Part shown: positions 1 to 7,060 of the stretch, piece after piece
How positions within the stretch are numbered: position 1 is the first letter of the stretch
How the letters are laid out: every line of letters begins with the position of its first letter
Assembly (NCBI GenBank): GCA_025924845.1
Contig: JAICHN010000127.1
Location: 1 to 11,351, forward strand
Length of the DNA stretch: 11,351 bases
Reading direction: 5' to 3'
From: Chloroflexota bacterium
GTDB taxonomy: Bacteria; Chloroflexota; UBA5177; JANWHV01
Program-made: the position numbers and the translations under genes
The notes under the pieces: generated by a model
What the model saw: only the letters and a program-made list of their open reading frames with translations
Databases searched by the model: none
What the model was told of the DNA's origin: nothing

Positions 1-80
1 AGTTTGACCGCTTGGATAGATAGGGCGCGGAGCACCGCTCTAGTCCACGACGGGTGGGCGCATCCTGACGAGATCGTCGG

Positions 81-773
81 CTATGCGGGACCGGGGCGCT
101 CTGAACGAAGGCGGGTGATCTCCGCGCGGAGCGCCGCTATCTCTTCCGTTCGCGCGGTGAGTTGCCTGGCCTGGTCCGCCAGTTGTTCCAGCCGTTCCTC
201 ACGGGTCGGCACGGGTTGTCCATCCTGATCGAGCACCCGCAAGATGATTCCGTCGGGGCGCAGGGCGATACCCAGCGGGGCACAGTGATAACTGCCGTCC
301 GCCTCTTGCCGCCAGGTACGAGTGGCCCCACCCGTGCGCCGCCAACCTCGACAGGGCGTTCCCATCAACTCATTCGTGGGGTCGAAGGCCAGATAGTATT
401 CCACCCCGGTCCCAAGGTACCCGACCACCTTCCCACTCACGTCATTCACGTCGTATTCCCAGGTAGAGGGGCTTACTACCTCCACCACCAGGGTAGGCGG
501 CCCATCTTTCGTTACGGACATCTCCTTACGGAGTTCCGGCCCGGCCGCTGGATAGACGGCAATATCGGGCATTGGACGCCAAACTCCGCCCGAGGCTGAG
601 CCCACCAGGGCAAGTTGATTACCGACATGCCAGGGCAGGTGACGGAGATCGGCGACATCCCGCAAGCCGTTGTAGAGGACAACAATTGCATACTGATGCC
701 AATCAGCCCCCACCAAATCCTCCTCGGTGTCGTCGGGCAACCAAAAATCATCAACTCTATGGAGCGTGCTCAT
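81..773 (-). CDS. Uma2 family (DUF820) PD-(D/E)XK nuclease-like protein
   Basis: The 230-residue product has the Uma2/DUF820 layout. An MPDI segment supplies D70. A GPPTLVVEVVSPST strand-turn follows with E98, then D(x)nK with K115 and Y119, and a GVEYYLAFDP strand. These match the acidic and Lys positions of the PD-(D/E)XK fold. The last ~45 residues (PTREERLEQLADQ onward) form a charged heptad-like coiled coil ending in Ala. The ATG at 773 is preceded by AAGGGGGG (781-788) seven bases upstream, which fixes the start. Uma2 proteins are abundant in cyanobacteria and Chloroflexota; their biological role is not established, so nuclease activity is a family-level prediction. It stands alone on its strand, 174 bp after the RES toxin gene. 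A close paralog lies at the other end of the window. Confidence 0.88.
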   Translation of the reverse strand: MSTLHRVDDFWLPDDTEEDLVGADWHQYAIVVLYNGLRDVADLRHLPWHVGNQLALVGSASGGVWRPMPDIAVYPAAGPELRKEMSVTKDGPPTLVVEVVSPSTWEYDVNDVSGKVVGYLGTGVEYYLAFDPTNELMGTPCRGWRRTGGATRTWRQEADGSYHCAPLGIALRPDGIILRVLDQDGQPVPTREERLEQLADQARQLTARTEEIAALRAEITRLRSERPGPA

Positions 774-812
774 GGCCGAACCCCCCTTGGAGACTTGATT
801 GCGGCTACTTTC

Positions 813-818
813 AGTATA
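813..818 (-). promoter_or_regulatory. Candidate -10 (TATACT) for the Uma2 gene
   Basis: TATACT lies 40 bases upstream of the Uma2 ATG on the minus strand, in the otherwise empty 774-947 gap. No good -35 hexamer is present at 16-18 bp, so this is a weak call. Nothing else in the gap stands out. Confidence 0.25.
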
Positions 819-947
819 GCGCTACGGTTTGCAGTTGCCGGCGGCTGTTCCGCGTCATGGCGCCCGTTCCCCACCATACTCTTGAATAATGGACACGACG
901 GTCTGGAACAACGTAGCGTTGGGCATAGGGACAAGGCGGCAGCTGGG

Positions 948-1568
948 TTAGGGATGCAGGCTGAAGTCGTAGCGATCAAGGAGTGTGCCAAGCACCGAGA
1001 GCGGCAAGGCGCCCAGCGACCGCGCTATACCCGCCTGCGCGGCGGCCCGCGCGCGATCGAACAGGGCCACGCTCAGCAGCGACGGGTCGTGGCGTGCTGG
1101 GAAGAGCAGGCCGTCGGGTTGTGCGGGATGCGCCCAGAAGGCGCGACCCCACAGGTGCGCCTCGGCGTGATTGCCCGCGAACAGGCGCGCGTCGGCATCG
1201 AGCCGGCGTAGTCCGGGCCCAGTCAGATCTACCAGTGCCAACGGCAGTAGCGGGACGATCTCCGACAGGCACGTGCTCAGCAGTTGGGCATGACTCACTG
1301 TGCGCACCGTGGCACCGAATGCCGTGTCCAGCCGCCCGAATGTCTCCACGAAGCAGCAGGCCAATTCGCTGCCCATATACAGTGTCCCATATTCGCCGGC
1401 CGGCGCATTGAAGCGCGCAGTCGGCAGTGGGTTAAAGAAAATCGCGCCATGGACACAGGCATGGATGCGATACCAGGGATGGGAAACGTACTGAATTGGT
1501 AAGGGGCGAGCGGCCAGATCCGCCGGCGGAGGCGGCAATGGCCCCAGATCTGTCGGGCTAGCCCCCAC
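948..1568 (-). CDS. RES-domain toxin of a type II toxin-antitoxin pair
   Basis: RES toxins (e.g. MbcT) act in the cytoplasm by degrading NAD+ or, in ParT-like members, ADP-ribosylating targets. This 206-residue product shows the fold signature in order: WYRIH (R34), GTLYMGSE (Y64), CCFVETF (E75), and a C-terminal DGLLFPARHDP...VALFDRA segment. In relatives I recall, the last motif reads Y-x-S-R-H-D-P; here the Ser position appears to be Ala158, so the third residue of 'RES' may be lost. I choose the GTG at 1568, with GGGGAG just upstream and an 11-base overlap with the antitoxin stop. An in-frame TTG at 1598 is possible but has no ribosome site. The overlap and the antitoxin-first order are typical of RES-Xre operons. 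Confidence 0.83.
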   Translation of the reverse strand: MGASPTDLGPLPPPPADLAARPLPIQYVSHPWYRIHACVHGAIFFNPLPTARFNAPAGEYGTLYMGSELACCFVETFGRLDTAFGATVRTVSHAQLLSTCLSEIVPLLPLALVDLTGPGLRRLDADARLFAGNHAEAHLWGRAFWAHPAQPDGLLFPARHDPSLLSVALFDRARAAAQAGIARSLGALPLSVLGTLLDRYDFSLHP

Positions 1569-2250
1569 CTTGCTCCCCGTAGTGCCGTGCCGCGGCAACT
1601 ACTGCCGCCACATGGCCCGCCCGCAACGCATCCAGAGGGCGCGTACCATCAAGCCGAGCATCACCGCCGAGCAGGAAGGCAGCCTGTCCCCAGGGATCAA
1701 GGTGTTCCAGCGCGGCCAGAGTTTCGGGCAGGCCGGGCAATACGCCCTGCCGATCGAACTGCCAGACCGGGTACAGATAGGTGCCGGCACTCAGGGGCAG
1801 ACCAAGCAGATTCCCGCGCGCCCGGCGCTGCTGTACGGCTTGCCGACTCTTCAGGCCCAAGATAGTCATTACAGTGGTAGCGGGGACGGCACCGCCATCC
1901 GCCGAGAGCAACCGCTCACGATCCCGTAGCCAGCGCAAGCGGGCAGGACCGAGCGGGTCTTCGTCACGCACGCGCTCCATCACGGAGGGCGCGGTGAGCA
2001 GTTCGAGCAGCAGCGCATAGTCCGTAGAACGCCCAAGTGCCGCGGTCGTCGCCGCCTCGTCCGCACTCTCAGCCAGGTTGGCAAGGGCATGGAATAGGCG
2101 GGCAGTGAGCGCTTGGTGCAGCACCCCATCGGCGTGCCCCAGCATATCAAGCGCGGCGTCTATTATCTCGTCGCGCGCCTGTGGGTACTGGACGCGCAGA
2201 GCTTGTTTGAGCGACAATGTCGTACCCGCCGCCATCGCTGCGCCGCCCAT
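1558..2250 (-). CDS. RES-associated antitoxin (MbcA/ParS/Xre toxin-binding domain, DUF2384-like)
   Basis: This 230-residue protein sits directly upstream of the RES toxin and overlaps its start. The C-terminal part (about 155-224: LDPWGQAAFLLGGDARLDGTR, then PLDALRAGHVAAVVAAARHY) matches the antitoxin toxin-binding domain, with the LxGxxPxxxLRxG motif. Residues ~112-150 (ATTVMTILGLKSRQAVQQRR, then a G-x-YLYPVWQFD segment) look like a helix-turn-helix with a wing. The N-terminal ~105 residues are helical and unassigned, making it longer than the usual ~130-170-residue antitoxins. The ATG at 2250 has GGAGG eight bases upstream. The same frame stays open to 2661, but that extension is rich in Cys/Pro/Arg and has no ribosome site, so I exclude it. 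It should neutralise the toxin and repress its own promoter. Confidence 0.75.
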   Translation of the reverse strand: MGGAAMAAGTTLSLKQALRVQYPQARDEIIDAALDMLGHADGVLHQALTARLFHALANLAESADEAATTAALGRSTDYALLLELLTAPSVMERVRDEDPLGPARLRWLRDRERLLSADGGAVPATTVMTILGLKSRQAVQQRRARGNLLGLPLSAGTYLYPVWQFDRQGVLPGLPETLAALEHLDPWGQAAFLLGGDARLDGTRPLDALRAGHVAAVVAAARHYGEQGGG

Positions 2251-2282
2251 AGGTCTTTCCTCCAGTGTTTCGTAAACGCTTC

Positions 2283-2327
2283 TATTGACATTGTAATCCA
2301 ATGGCCTATGATTGTACATTGTCAATA
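2283..2327 (-). promoter_or_regulatory. Toxin-antitoxin promoter with inverted-repeat operator
   Basis: Arms TATTGACATTGT (2283-2294) and ACATTGTCAATA (2316-2327) form an inverted repeat with 11 of 12 pairs matching and a 21-bp spacer. On the minus strand TGTACA (2318-2313), 17 bp, then TACAAT (2295-2290) is a plausible -35/-10 reading into the antitoxin 33 bp downstream of the repeat. On the plus strand the same DNA contains TTGACA (2285-2290), 16 bp, TATGAT (2307-2312), a near-consensus promoter pointing the other way. An operator straddling both is what autoregulation by the HTH antitoxin would need. The AT-rich patch contrasts with the GC-rich surroundings. Confidence 0.5.
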
Positions 2328-2717
2328 TATCCCCGAGAGGGGTCGTTAGAGCGTGCTGGCGACGATACGCCGCGGGTACGAGGCGCGGTATTCCTCCCCC
2401 ATGTCGCGTACATGCATATAGTCGACCTCGGTAAAGACAGTCTTCCAGGGCTTGCGCATACCTGTGATGACGGCAATTACAGCACCCTGTAGTCCACGGC
2501 GGGCAAGTTCTGCCTTCTGAACTAGGACACGGGCGCCGCTTCACGCGAAGATCGAGGTCGTCTTGGTTCCGGTGATGGTCTATTTGGAATGATCCTGATC
2601 TCGGCATCAAGGGCAGCGGCAAGGGCGGCGACGGTTCCCAGTTCCGGATTGACCTCTGCACTGAAGGGATGGGGAACCGGCGTAAGGCGGGAACCAGTCC
2701 TCGCCATGCCGTTGGCC
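2328..2717. other. Gap without a convincing gene; short minus-strand coding-like fragments
   Basis: No ORF with a ribosome site and recognisable product was found. Two minus-strand fragments look more protein-like than chance. One is 2522-2707, a 61-residue frame containing VAALAAALDAEIRII, which resembles the C-terminal end of Xre/HigA-type antitoxins. The other is 2346-2540, a start-less frame from TGA to TAA containing LARRGLQGAVIAVITGMRKP. They are in different frames and could be decayed remnants or simple spacer. Confidence 0.3.
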
Positions 2718-2758
2718 CGTGACGAAAGTCACAGCGAGGTAGGCTACGCGCCTATACA
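2718..2758 (+). promoter_or_regulatory. CRP-type site 1 and -10 for the DsbA-DUF488-Rieske operon
   Basis: CGTGACGAAAGTCACA (2718-2733) fits TGTGA-N6-TCACA with one mismatch. TATACA (2753-2758) is centred 30 bp further on, so the site would sit near -41 relative to a start around 2765-2767. That is the class II position used by Crp/Fnr activators, and no -35 hexamer is seen. The predicted leader runs about 78 bases to the ATG at 2845. The regulator is probably the Crp/Fnr protein encoded at 4388. Confidence 0.6.
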
Positions 2759-2781
2759 CTGAATCCAAAAGGCACCGTACC

Positions 2782-2815
2782 CGCTCGCCGCTCATGGAGC
2801 GGATGCGGGCGAGCG
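2782..2815 (+). other. Leader stem-loop upstream of the DsbA-like gene
   Basis: CGCTCGCC (2782-2789) pairs with GGCGAGCG (2808-2815), and a competing inner hairpin CCGCTC/GAGCGG (2788-2793/2797-2802) has the in-frame ATG of 2794 as its loop. Burying this ATG in a hairpin supports the downstream start at 2845. A regulatory role is speculative. Confidence 0.3.
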
Positions 2816-2844
2816 ATCGAGGATCTGAAGGAAGGGATCGAGCC

Positions 2845-3531
2845 ATGGCCGGAACCAATCTACCCGAACTGTGGGAGTGGGCCGAATACTATTGCCCCTG
2901 GTGCTACATCGCGGCCGTGCGGCTGCATGCGATCAGGCCGGAGTACGAAGGCCGGGTGAAACTGCGCCTTCGCCCGTTCCCGTTGGAAGCGCTGGGCGGC
3001 GAGCCGGCGCCGCGCGACATACTGGAGCAGGAATGGTGGTTGGCCGCCATCCAGGAGCCGAAAGCCGCCTTCGCGCCTTTTACCGCTCCGGACTGGCCCA
3101 CGACCACGCTCCCCGCCTTTGATGCCGTCTGGTGTGCGACCCAACTGAACGAGGCGGCCGCCTATGACTACGATCTCAATATCCGCCGGGCCTTCTTTGC
3201 CCAGAGCCGTGATATCGGCCGGCGGGAGGTGCTGTTGGAGATTGCCGGGGATAGCGGCATCGACCTGCCCGCCTTTACCCGCCTGTTTGACAGCGGCGAA
3301 GCCCGAGGGCATGTGCTGGAGGAAGGGCGCCTGGGAAAGGAGCGCTATGGCGTACGCGGTACCCCAACTATCATGCGCGGCGACGGCACGAAGCTACATC
3401 ACCCGATCGCCGAGCCAAAGATGCGCCGACGCAAGATCGTGGGGATCTCGGCGCTGCCCTGCCGCGGCGAAGGCTGCCTAGAGGCGACGCGCGACCTGTT
3501 CGAGCAGGCACTGCGGGAAGGGCGCGAGTAA
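2845..3531 (+). CDS. DsbA/FrnE-like thioredoxin-fold oxidoreductase
   Basis: This 228-residue DsbA-family protein (PF01323 type) has the redox motif C17-P-W-C20 in a YYCPWCYI context. The helical insertion covers about residues 60-150, and the cis-Pro loop is GTPTI (T173-P174). The CPWCYIG-like motif right at the N terminus is that of the FrnE group, cytoplasmic thiol-disulfide oxidoreductases or isomerases; no signal peptide is visible. The ATG at 2845 is preceded by AAGGAAGG eight bases upstream; the alternative ATG at 2794 has none. The C terminus carries an unusual basic stretch (KMRRRKIV) and two further Cys (C206, C211). It is the first gene of an operon with DUF488 nine bases downstream. 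Substrate unknown; a 2-hydroxychromene-carboxylate isomerase-like role is less likely given the intact CxxC. Confidence 0.85.
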   Translation: MAGTNLPELWEWAEYYCPWCYIAAVRLHAIRPEYEGRVKLRLRPFPLEALGGEPAPRDILEQEWWLAAIQEPKAAFAPFTAPDWPTTTLPAFDAVWCATQLNEAAAYDYDLNIRRAFFAQSRDIGRREVLLEIAGDSGIDLPAFTRLFDSGEARGHVLEEGRLGKERYGVRGTPTIMRGDGTKLHHPIAEPKMRRRKIVGISALPCRGEGCLEATRDLFEQALREGRE

Positions 3532-3540
3532 GGAAACAAC

Positions 3541-3900
3541 ATGGTAAGAATGAAACGTGTCTACGAGCCGGTCGAGGAGGAGGATGGCTACCGGGTGCTG
3601 GCGGAGCGGCTCTGGCCGCGGGGCCTGAGTAAGGACAAAGCGCGGCTGGATGCCTGGGAGAAGGAGATCGCGCCGTCCGCCGACCTACGTCGCTGGTATG
3701 GCCATGATCCGGCGAAGTGGGACGAGTTTCAGACTCGGTACGAGAAGGAACTTATGGCGCCGGAGGCCCAGCAAATTCTGGCGAGCCTGGCAGAGCGCGC
3801 GCGCCGGCAGACCGTCACCCTACTCTACGCTTCGCACGCGGCGGCTATCAGCAATACCGCGGTGCTACTCAGACTGTTGACCCACTACCCCGCCCCTTAG
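3541..3900 (+). CDS. DUF488 family protein
   Basis: The 119-residue product has the hallmarks of the short DUF488 family: an early YRVLAERLWPRGLSK block, then DAWEKEIAPSADLRRWYGHD, then KWDEFQTRYEKEL, and a C-terminal LLYASH strand. Those blocks are the conserved motifs (RLWPRGL, APS-x-x-LR-x-W-x-x-HD). Length matches the family. The biochemical function of DUF488 is not established. The start at 3541 is nine bases after the DsbA-like stop with GGA seven bases upstream. The close spacing indicates co-transcription from the CRP-type promoter at 2718. Confidence 0.9.
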   Translation: MVRMKRVYEPVEEEDGYRVLAERLWPRGLSKDKARLDAWEKEIAPSADLRRWYGHDPAKWDEFQTRYEKELMAPEAQQILASLAERARRQTVTLLYASHAAAISNTAVLLRLLTHYPAP

Positions 3901-3931
3901 GGATCCAAGAACTGATCGGAGGATTTAGCCC

Positions 3932-4255
3932 ATGTTCATCCCACTGCCCGTCATCGTGGGGGGAGCCGGCGCGCCGGCGCCCGGCGAGATGCGCACGATC
4001 CACGCGGGCGGCCGTGAGATTCTGCTCACGAACCTGGACGACGAGTACTACGCGGTGGACGATATCTGCACGCACGAACGGTGCTCACTCGGGGACGGCT
4101 GGATCGAGGACGGCATTGTGGAGTGCCCCTGCCATGGGGCGAGTTTCGACATACGCACCGGTGCCGTGTTAAGCCTACCCGCCAACAAGCCCCTCCCTAC
4201 CTATCCGGTGCGCGTGGCCCCGGATGGTTCCCTGGCTATCGAGGTGCCGGACTGA
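3932..4255 (+). CDS. Rieske [2Fe-2S] ferredoxin-type protein
   Basis: A stand-alone 107-residue Rieske domain carrying C46-T-H48 and, sixteen residues later, C65-P-C-H68, the four ligands of a 2Fe-2S cluster with two His. It also has C51 (CTHERC) and C67 (CPCH), placed like the disulfide pair of bc1-type Rieske proteins, although the overall size fits soluble dioxygenase ferredoxins or NirD-like small subunits. No membrane anchor or signal peptide is present, so it is expected in the cytoplasm as an electron carrier or a subunit of an unseen partner; no oxygenase or reductase gene is nearby. GGAGG lies nine bases before the ATG at 3932. It is the third gene of the operon, 31 bases after DUF488. 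Confidence 0.92.
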   Translation: MFIPLPVIVGGAGAPAPGEMRTIHAGGREILLTNLDDEYYAVDDICTHERCSLGDGWIEDGIVECPCHGASFDIRTGAVLSLPANKPLPTYPVRVAPDGSLAIEVPD

Positions 4256-4302
4256 ACAGATGAAGGGGCAGGAAGATCTTTCGTGTGCTTTCCGCGCGGG
4301 AT

Positions 4303-4351
4303 CGCCTGGCCTATGTTCCAGGCGTGCCCCGGCTTACCGGCCGGGTATGAT
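4303..4351 (+). promoter_or_regulatory. Palindrome and candidate -10 upstream of the Crp/Fnr gene
   Basis: CGCCTGG (4303-4309) and CCAGGCG (4318-4324) form a perfect 7-bp inverted repeat with loop CCTATGTT. TATGAT (4346-4351) is centred 35 bp downstream and no -35 hexamer is visible. This could be a factor-dependent promoter of the regulator gene with a different operator from the TGTGA sites, or a terminator-like hairpin of the upstream operon. It has no T tract, which favours the first reading slightly. Confidence 0.35.
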
Positions 4352-4387
4352 AAGGCTGGGCCGGCATAGTGCGAAGGGAATGTGGTG

Positions 4388-5137
4388 ATGAGCGTGGACG
4401 TGGACCTCCCCTTCCTCAGAGCGTTGCCCTATTTTCGCGGCCTATCGAATGACGAACTGGCGATCATCGCCGCCCGCTGCCGGCAACGAGCGCTGGATGA
4501 CGATGAGATCATTATGATGGAAGGGCAGCCCGCTGCCGGCCTCTATGTGGTACGCGAGGGCAGGGTACGCATCTTCAAGACGTCCAGCCGGGGCAAGGAA
4601 CAGGTCCTGATCGTGCTGGGGCCGGGTGAAACCTTCAATGACGTCCCGGTCTTTGACGGAGGGCCCAACCCGGCGGGCGCCCAGGCCGCCGCGCCCGGCA
4701 CCACAGTGTACATAGTGCCGACCGCGGTGGTGATGGAGTTACTCATCAGTAACCCCCGCGTTGCCGCCGATATCATTCACATCCTGGCTGGACGGTTGCG
4801 GCACCTGACCGCCGTGGTCGAGGATCTCTCGTTTCACCACATCACGGAGCGCGTCGCCAAACTGCTGCTGGCCGAGAGCGCGGCCGATAGCCGCCCCTTG
4901 TTGACTCAGGAGCGCATGGCCACGCGCATCGGCACGGCCCGCGAGGTAGTGAGTCGCGCCCTACGCACTCTAGAGCAGCAAGGAGCGATCACGCGGCAGC
5001 GCAATCGGATCGTAGCGATCAACGCCCCACTGCTCCGCGCTTTGCTCGAACGCGGTGCATCGCCCGAGCCGGATGACCGCGCTATAGGCCATTCGCCAGA
5101 TGGTAATAGACCTCGTTCCAGCGAAGTTCCTTCTTAA
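4388..5137 (+). CDS. Crp/Fnr family transcriptional regulator
   Basis: The 249-residue product has an N-terminal cyclic-nucleotide-binding fold (about 10-125: FRGLSNDEL, then [20 protein letters not shown], then [12 protein letters not shown]). A dimer helix and a C-terminal HTH_Crp domain follow (about 145-215). The recognition helix reads T-A-R-E-V-V-S-R; R185, E186 and R190 align with CRP Arg180, Glu181 and Arg185, which read TGTGA. Only one Cys (C31) is present, so there is no FNR-type cluster. The cAMP-pocket Arg-Ser/Thr segment after the GE motif is replaced by AGAQAAA, so cAMP is unlikely as effector. GTG codons at 4382 and 4385 are in frame, but AGGGA sits best for ATG 4388. The final ~20 residues are an extension overlapping araA on the other strand. 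Confidence 0.93.
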   Translation: MSVDVDLPFLRALPYFRGLSNDELAIIAARCRQRALDDDEIIMMEGQPAAGLYVVREGRVRIFKTSSRGKEQVLIVLGPGETFNDVPVFDGGPNPAGAQAAAPGTTVYIVPTAVVMELLISNPRVAADIIHILAGRLRHLTAVVEDLSFHHITERVAKLLLAESAADSRPLLTQERMATRIGTAREVVSRALRTLEQQGAITRQRNRIVAINAPLLRALLERGASPEPDDRAIGHSPDGNRPRSSEVPS

Positions 5138-6584
5138 AATCCGCCAGGCGCGTATCCTGACCGATCAGTACGAACTCCAGACCCGCCATGTCGGCGAAAT
5201 CCTCGAGATGCTCCGCGGTTAATGCCTGGCTAAAGCCGGTATGATGGGCGCCGCCCGCCAGGATCCAGGCGGCGGCGGCCGTTTTGAGGTTTGGCCTGGG
5301 CACCCAAACCGCCGTGGCGACAGGCAGCTTGAGAAACGGCTTATCCGGCGGTACGACATCCACTTCATTGACCACCATGCGGAATCGGTTTCCCACATCC
5401 ACGATGGAGGCATTGACGGCCGGACCACTCCGCGTGTTGAAAACCAGCCGAACCGGATCCGCCTTGCCGCCGATTGAGAGCGGATGGATTTCCACGGTGG
5501 GCGTGTGCTCGGCGATCGAAGCGCAGACTTCAAGCATGTGCGCGCCCACCACCTTCATGGGCTCGCCCCCGAAGTCATAGGTATAGTCCTCCATGAAGGA
5601 AGTGCCTCCGTCGAGACCGGCGCCCATTACCTTCATCGCCCTGACCAGCGCCGCGGTCTTCCAATCACCCTCGGCCCCAAACCCATAACCATCGGCCATC
5701 AAACGCTGCACCGCCAGGCCGGGCAGTTGAGTCAACCCATGCAGATCCTCGAAGGTCGTGGTAAACGCCTTGAACCCGCCGGCCTGAAGAAAACCGCGCA
5801 GCCCCAATTCGATGCGGGCCGCCTCGCGGAGCGCCTCGTGCCGGCTGCCGCCCCCGCGAAGCGGCTCCGCGACGGTATATTGCTCGTCGTATTGGCCCAC
5901 CAGCGCATCGACGGCGCCGTCCGTCACTTCCCGGACATACTGGACCAGGTCGCCAACTCCATAGCCGTTGACCGAATAACCCAGGCGGAGCTGTGCTTCC
6001 ACCTTATCGCCTTCGGTGACCGCAACCTCGCGCATGTTGTCGCCAAAGCGCGCTACGCGGGCTCCCTGGCTGTCTTGCCAGGCGCAAGCGGCGCGGAGCC
6101 AGACGCCGATCTGGGTCAGAACCTCCTCATCTTGCCGGAAACCGACCACGACCTTCCGTTTCAGGTGCATCCTGGTGCCGATGAACCCGAACTCGCGATC
6201 CCCGTGCGCGGACTGGTTGAGGTTCATAAAGTCCATGTCGATTTCGGACCATGGCAGATCCCTGTTGTACTGGGTATGCAGGTGCAGGAAGGGCTTCCGC
6301 AGGGCAGAGAGCCCGGCAATCCACATTTTGGCGGGCGAGAAGGTGTGCATCCAGGTAATCAAGCCGACACATTTGGGGTCGGCATTGGCCTCGATGCACA
6401 CATCCCGAATCGCCGAAGGGGAGGTCACCACCGGTTTAATGACGATCCGCACCGGAATGCTCGGTGACTGCGCGATCTCCTGCCCGATTACGGCCGCATG
6501 ATCCGCAACCTGCCTGACCACATCATCGCCATACAGGTGCTGGCTTCCGGTGACAAACCAGGCGTCGTACTGGTCCAGATCCAT
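5082..6584 (-). CDS. araA: L-arabinose isomerase
   Basis: Full-length 500-residue AraA, exactly the size of the E. coli enzyme; it converts L-arabinose to L-ribulose in the cytoplasm with a divalent metal. The N-terminal [12 protein letters not shown] signature is intact. The catalytic and metal residues are all present: E305 (GAEGDWK), E332 (FMEDYTYD), H349 (GAHMLEVC) and H447/H448 (GGAHHTGFS), matching E306, E333, H350 and H450. I start at ATG 6584, with AAGGCGG a few bases upstream; an in-frame extension to 6695 would overlap the ferredoxin gene. There is no araB, araD or sugar transporter in the window, so its partners must be elsewhere. It follows the ferredoxin by 62 bases and may be read from the same promoter. 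The last 56 bases also encode the Crp/Fnr C terminus on the opposite strand. Confidence 0.97.
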   Translation of the reverse strand: MDLDQYDAWFVTGSQHLYGDDVVRQVADHAAVIGQEIAQSPSIPVRIVIKPVVTSPSAIRDVCIEANADPKCVGLITWMHTFSPAKMWIAGLSALRKPFLHLHTQYNRDLPWSEIDMDFMNLNQSAHGDREFGFIGTRMHLKRKVVVGFRQDEEVLTQIGVWLRAACAWQDSQGARVARFGDNMREVAVTEGDKVEAQLRLGYSVNGYGVGDLVQYVREVTDGAVDALVGQYDEQYTVAEPLRGGGSRHEALREAARIELGLRGFLQAGGFKAFTTTFEDLHGLTQLPGLAVQRLMADGYGFGAEGDWKTAALVRAMKVMGAGLDGGTSFMEDYTYDFGGEPMKVVGAHMLEVCASIAEHTPTVEIHPLSIGGKADPVRLVFNTRSGPAVNASIVDVGNRFRMVVNEVDVVPPDKPFLKLPVATAVWVPRPNLKTAAAAWILAGGAHHTGFSQALTAEHLEDFADMAGLEFVLIGQDTRLADFKKELRWNEVYYHLANGL

Positions 6585-6646
6585 ACCTGCCGCCTTTTCT
6601 CTCTTGCTCCTCCGAGGAATAAATCCGCGCCATGCCGCGGACGTTC

Positions 6647-6898
<252 letters not shown>

Positions 6899-6938
6899 GT
6901 GCTCCTTTTCCGAGAGAACGTTTACGCTCTACAGGCTC

Positions 6939-6982
6939 ATTGTGGGCCGAGCAGGCTTACTCATACTGTGACTTTGGTCACA
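6939..6982 (-). promoter_or_regulatory. CRP-type site 2 and -10 for the ferredoxin(-araA) transcript
   Basis: TGTGACTTTGGTCACA (6967-6982) is a perfect TGTGA-N6-TCACA. Read on the minus strand it is TGTGACCAAAGTCACAGT, identical to site 3 at 17 of 18 positions. A candidate -10, CACAAT (6944-6939), is centred 33 bp downstream on the minus strand, giving class-II-like spacing and a leader of roughly 35 bases to the ferredoxin ATG. No -35 hexamer is seen. Confidence 0.62.
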
Positions 6983-7028
6983 AGGGTACCACCAAAGCGA
7001 TCATACCTTTTCGCAAGCTGACCATCAC

Positions 7029-7055
7029 AAAATCCAGGGGTCGACCCCGGATTTT
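7029..7055. terminator. Bidirectional terminator-like hairpin in the divergent intergenic region
   Basis: AAAATCC (7029-7035) pairs with GGATTTT (7049-7055), and inside them GGGG/CCCC closes a TCGA loop, with one unpaired A at 7036. Both strands therefore have a GC-rich stem running into a T4 tract, the form of an intrinsic terminator. It lies between the two divergent CRP-type promoters, not at a gene end. It may insulate the two transcription units, or be a repeat of other origin. Confidence 0.4.
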
Positions 7056-7060
7056 GCGAC

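Noticed and set aside
615..1211. A 198-codon plus-strand frame over the Uma2 and RES genes
   Set aside because: It is antisense to two recognisable minus-strand proteins and shows no domain.
2251..2661. N-terminal extension of the antitoxin frame
   Set aside because: It would give a Cys/Pro/Arg-rich segment running through the promoter and operator; the ATG at 2250 has a strong ribosome site.
5484..6467. A 327-codon plus-strand open frame opposite araA
   Set aside because: It lies wholly antisense to a gene with all AraA active-site motifs; its translation is a compositional shadow with no ribosome site.
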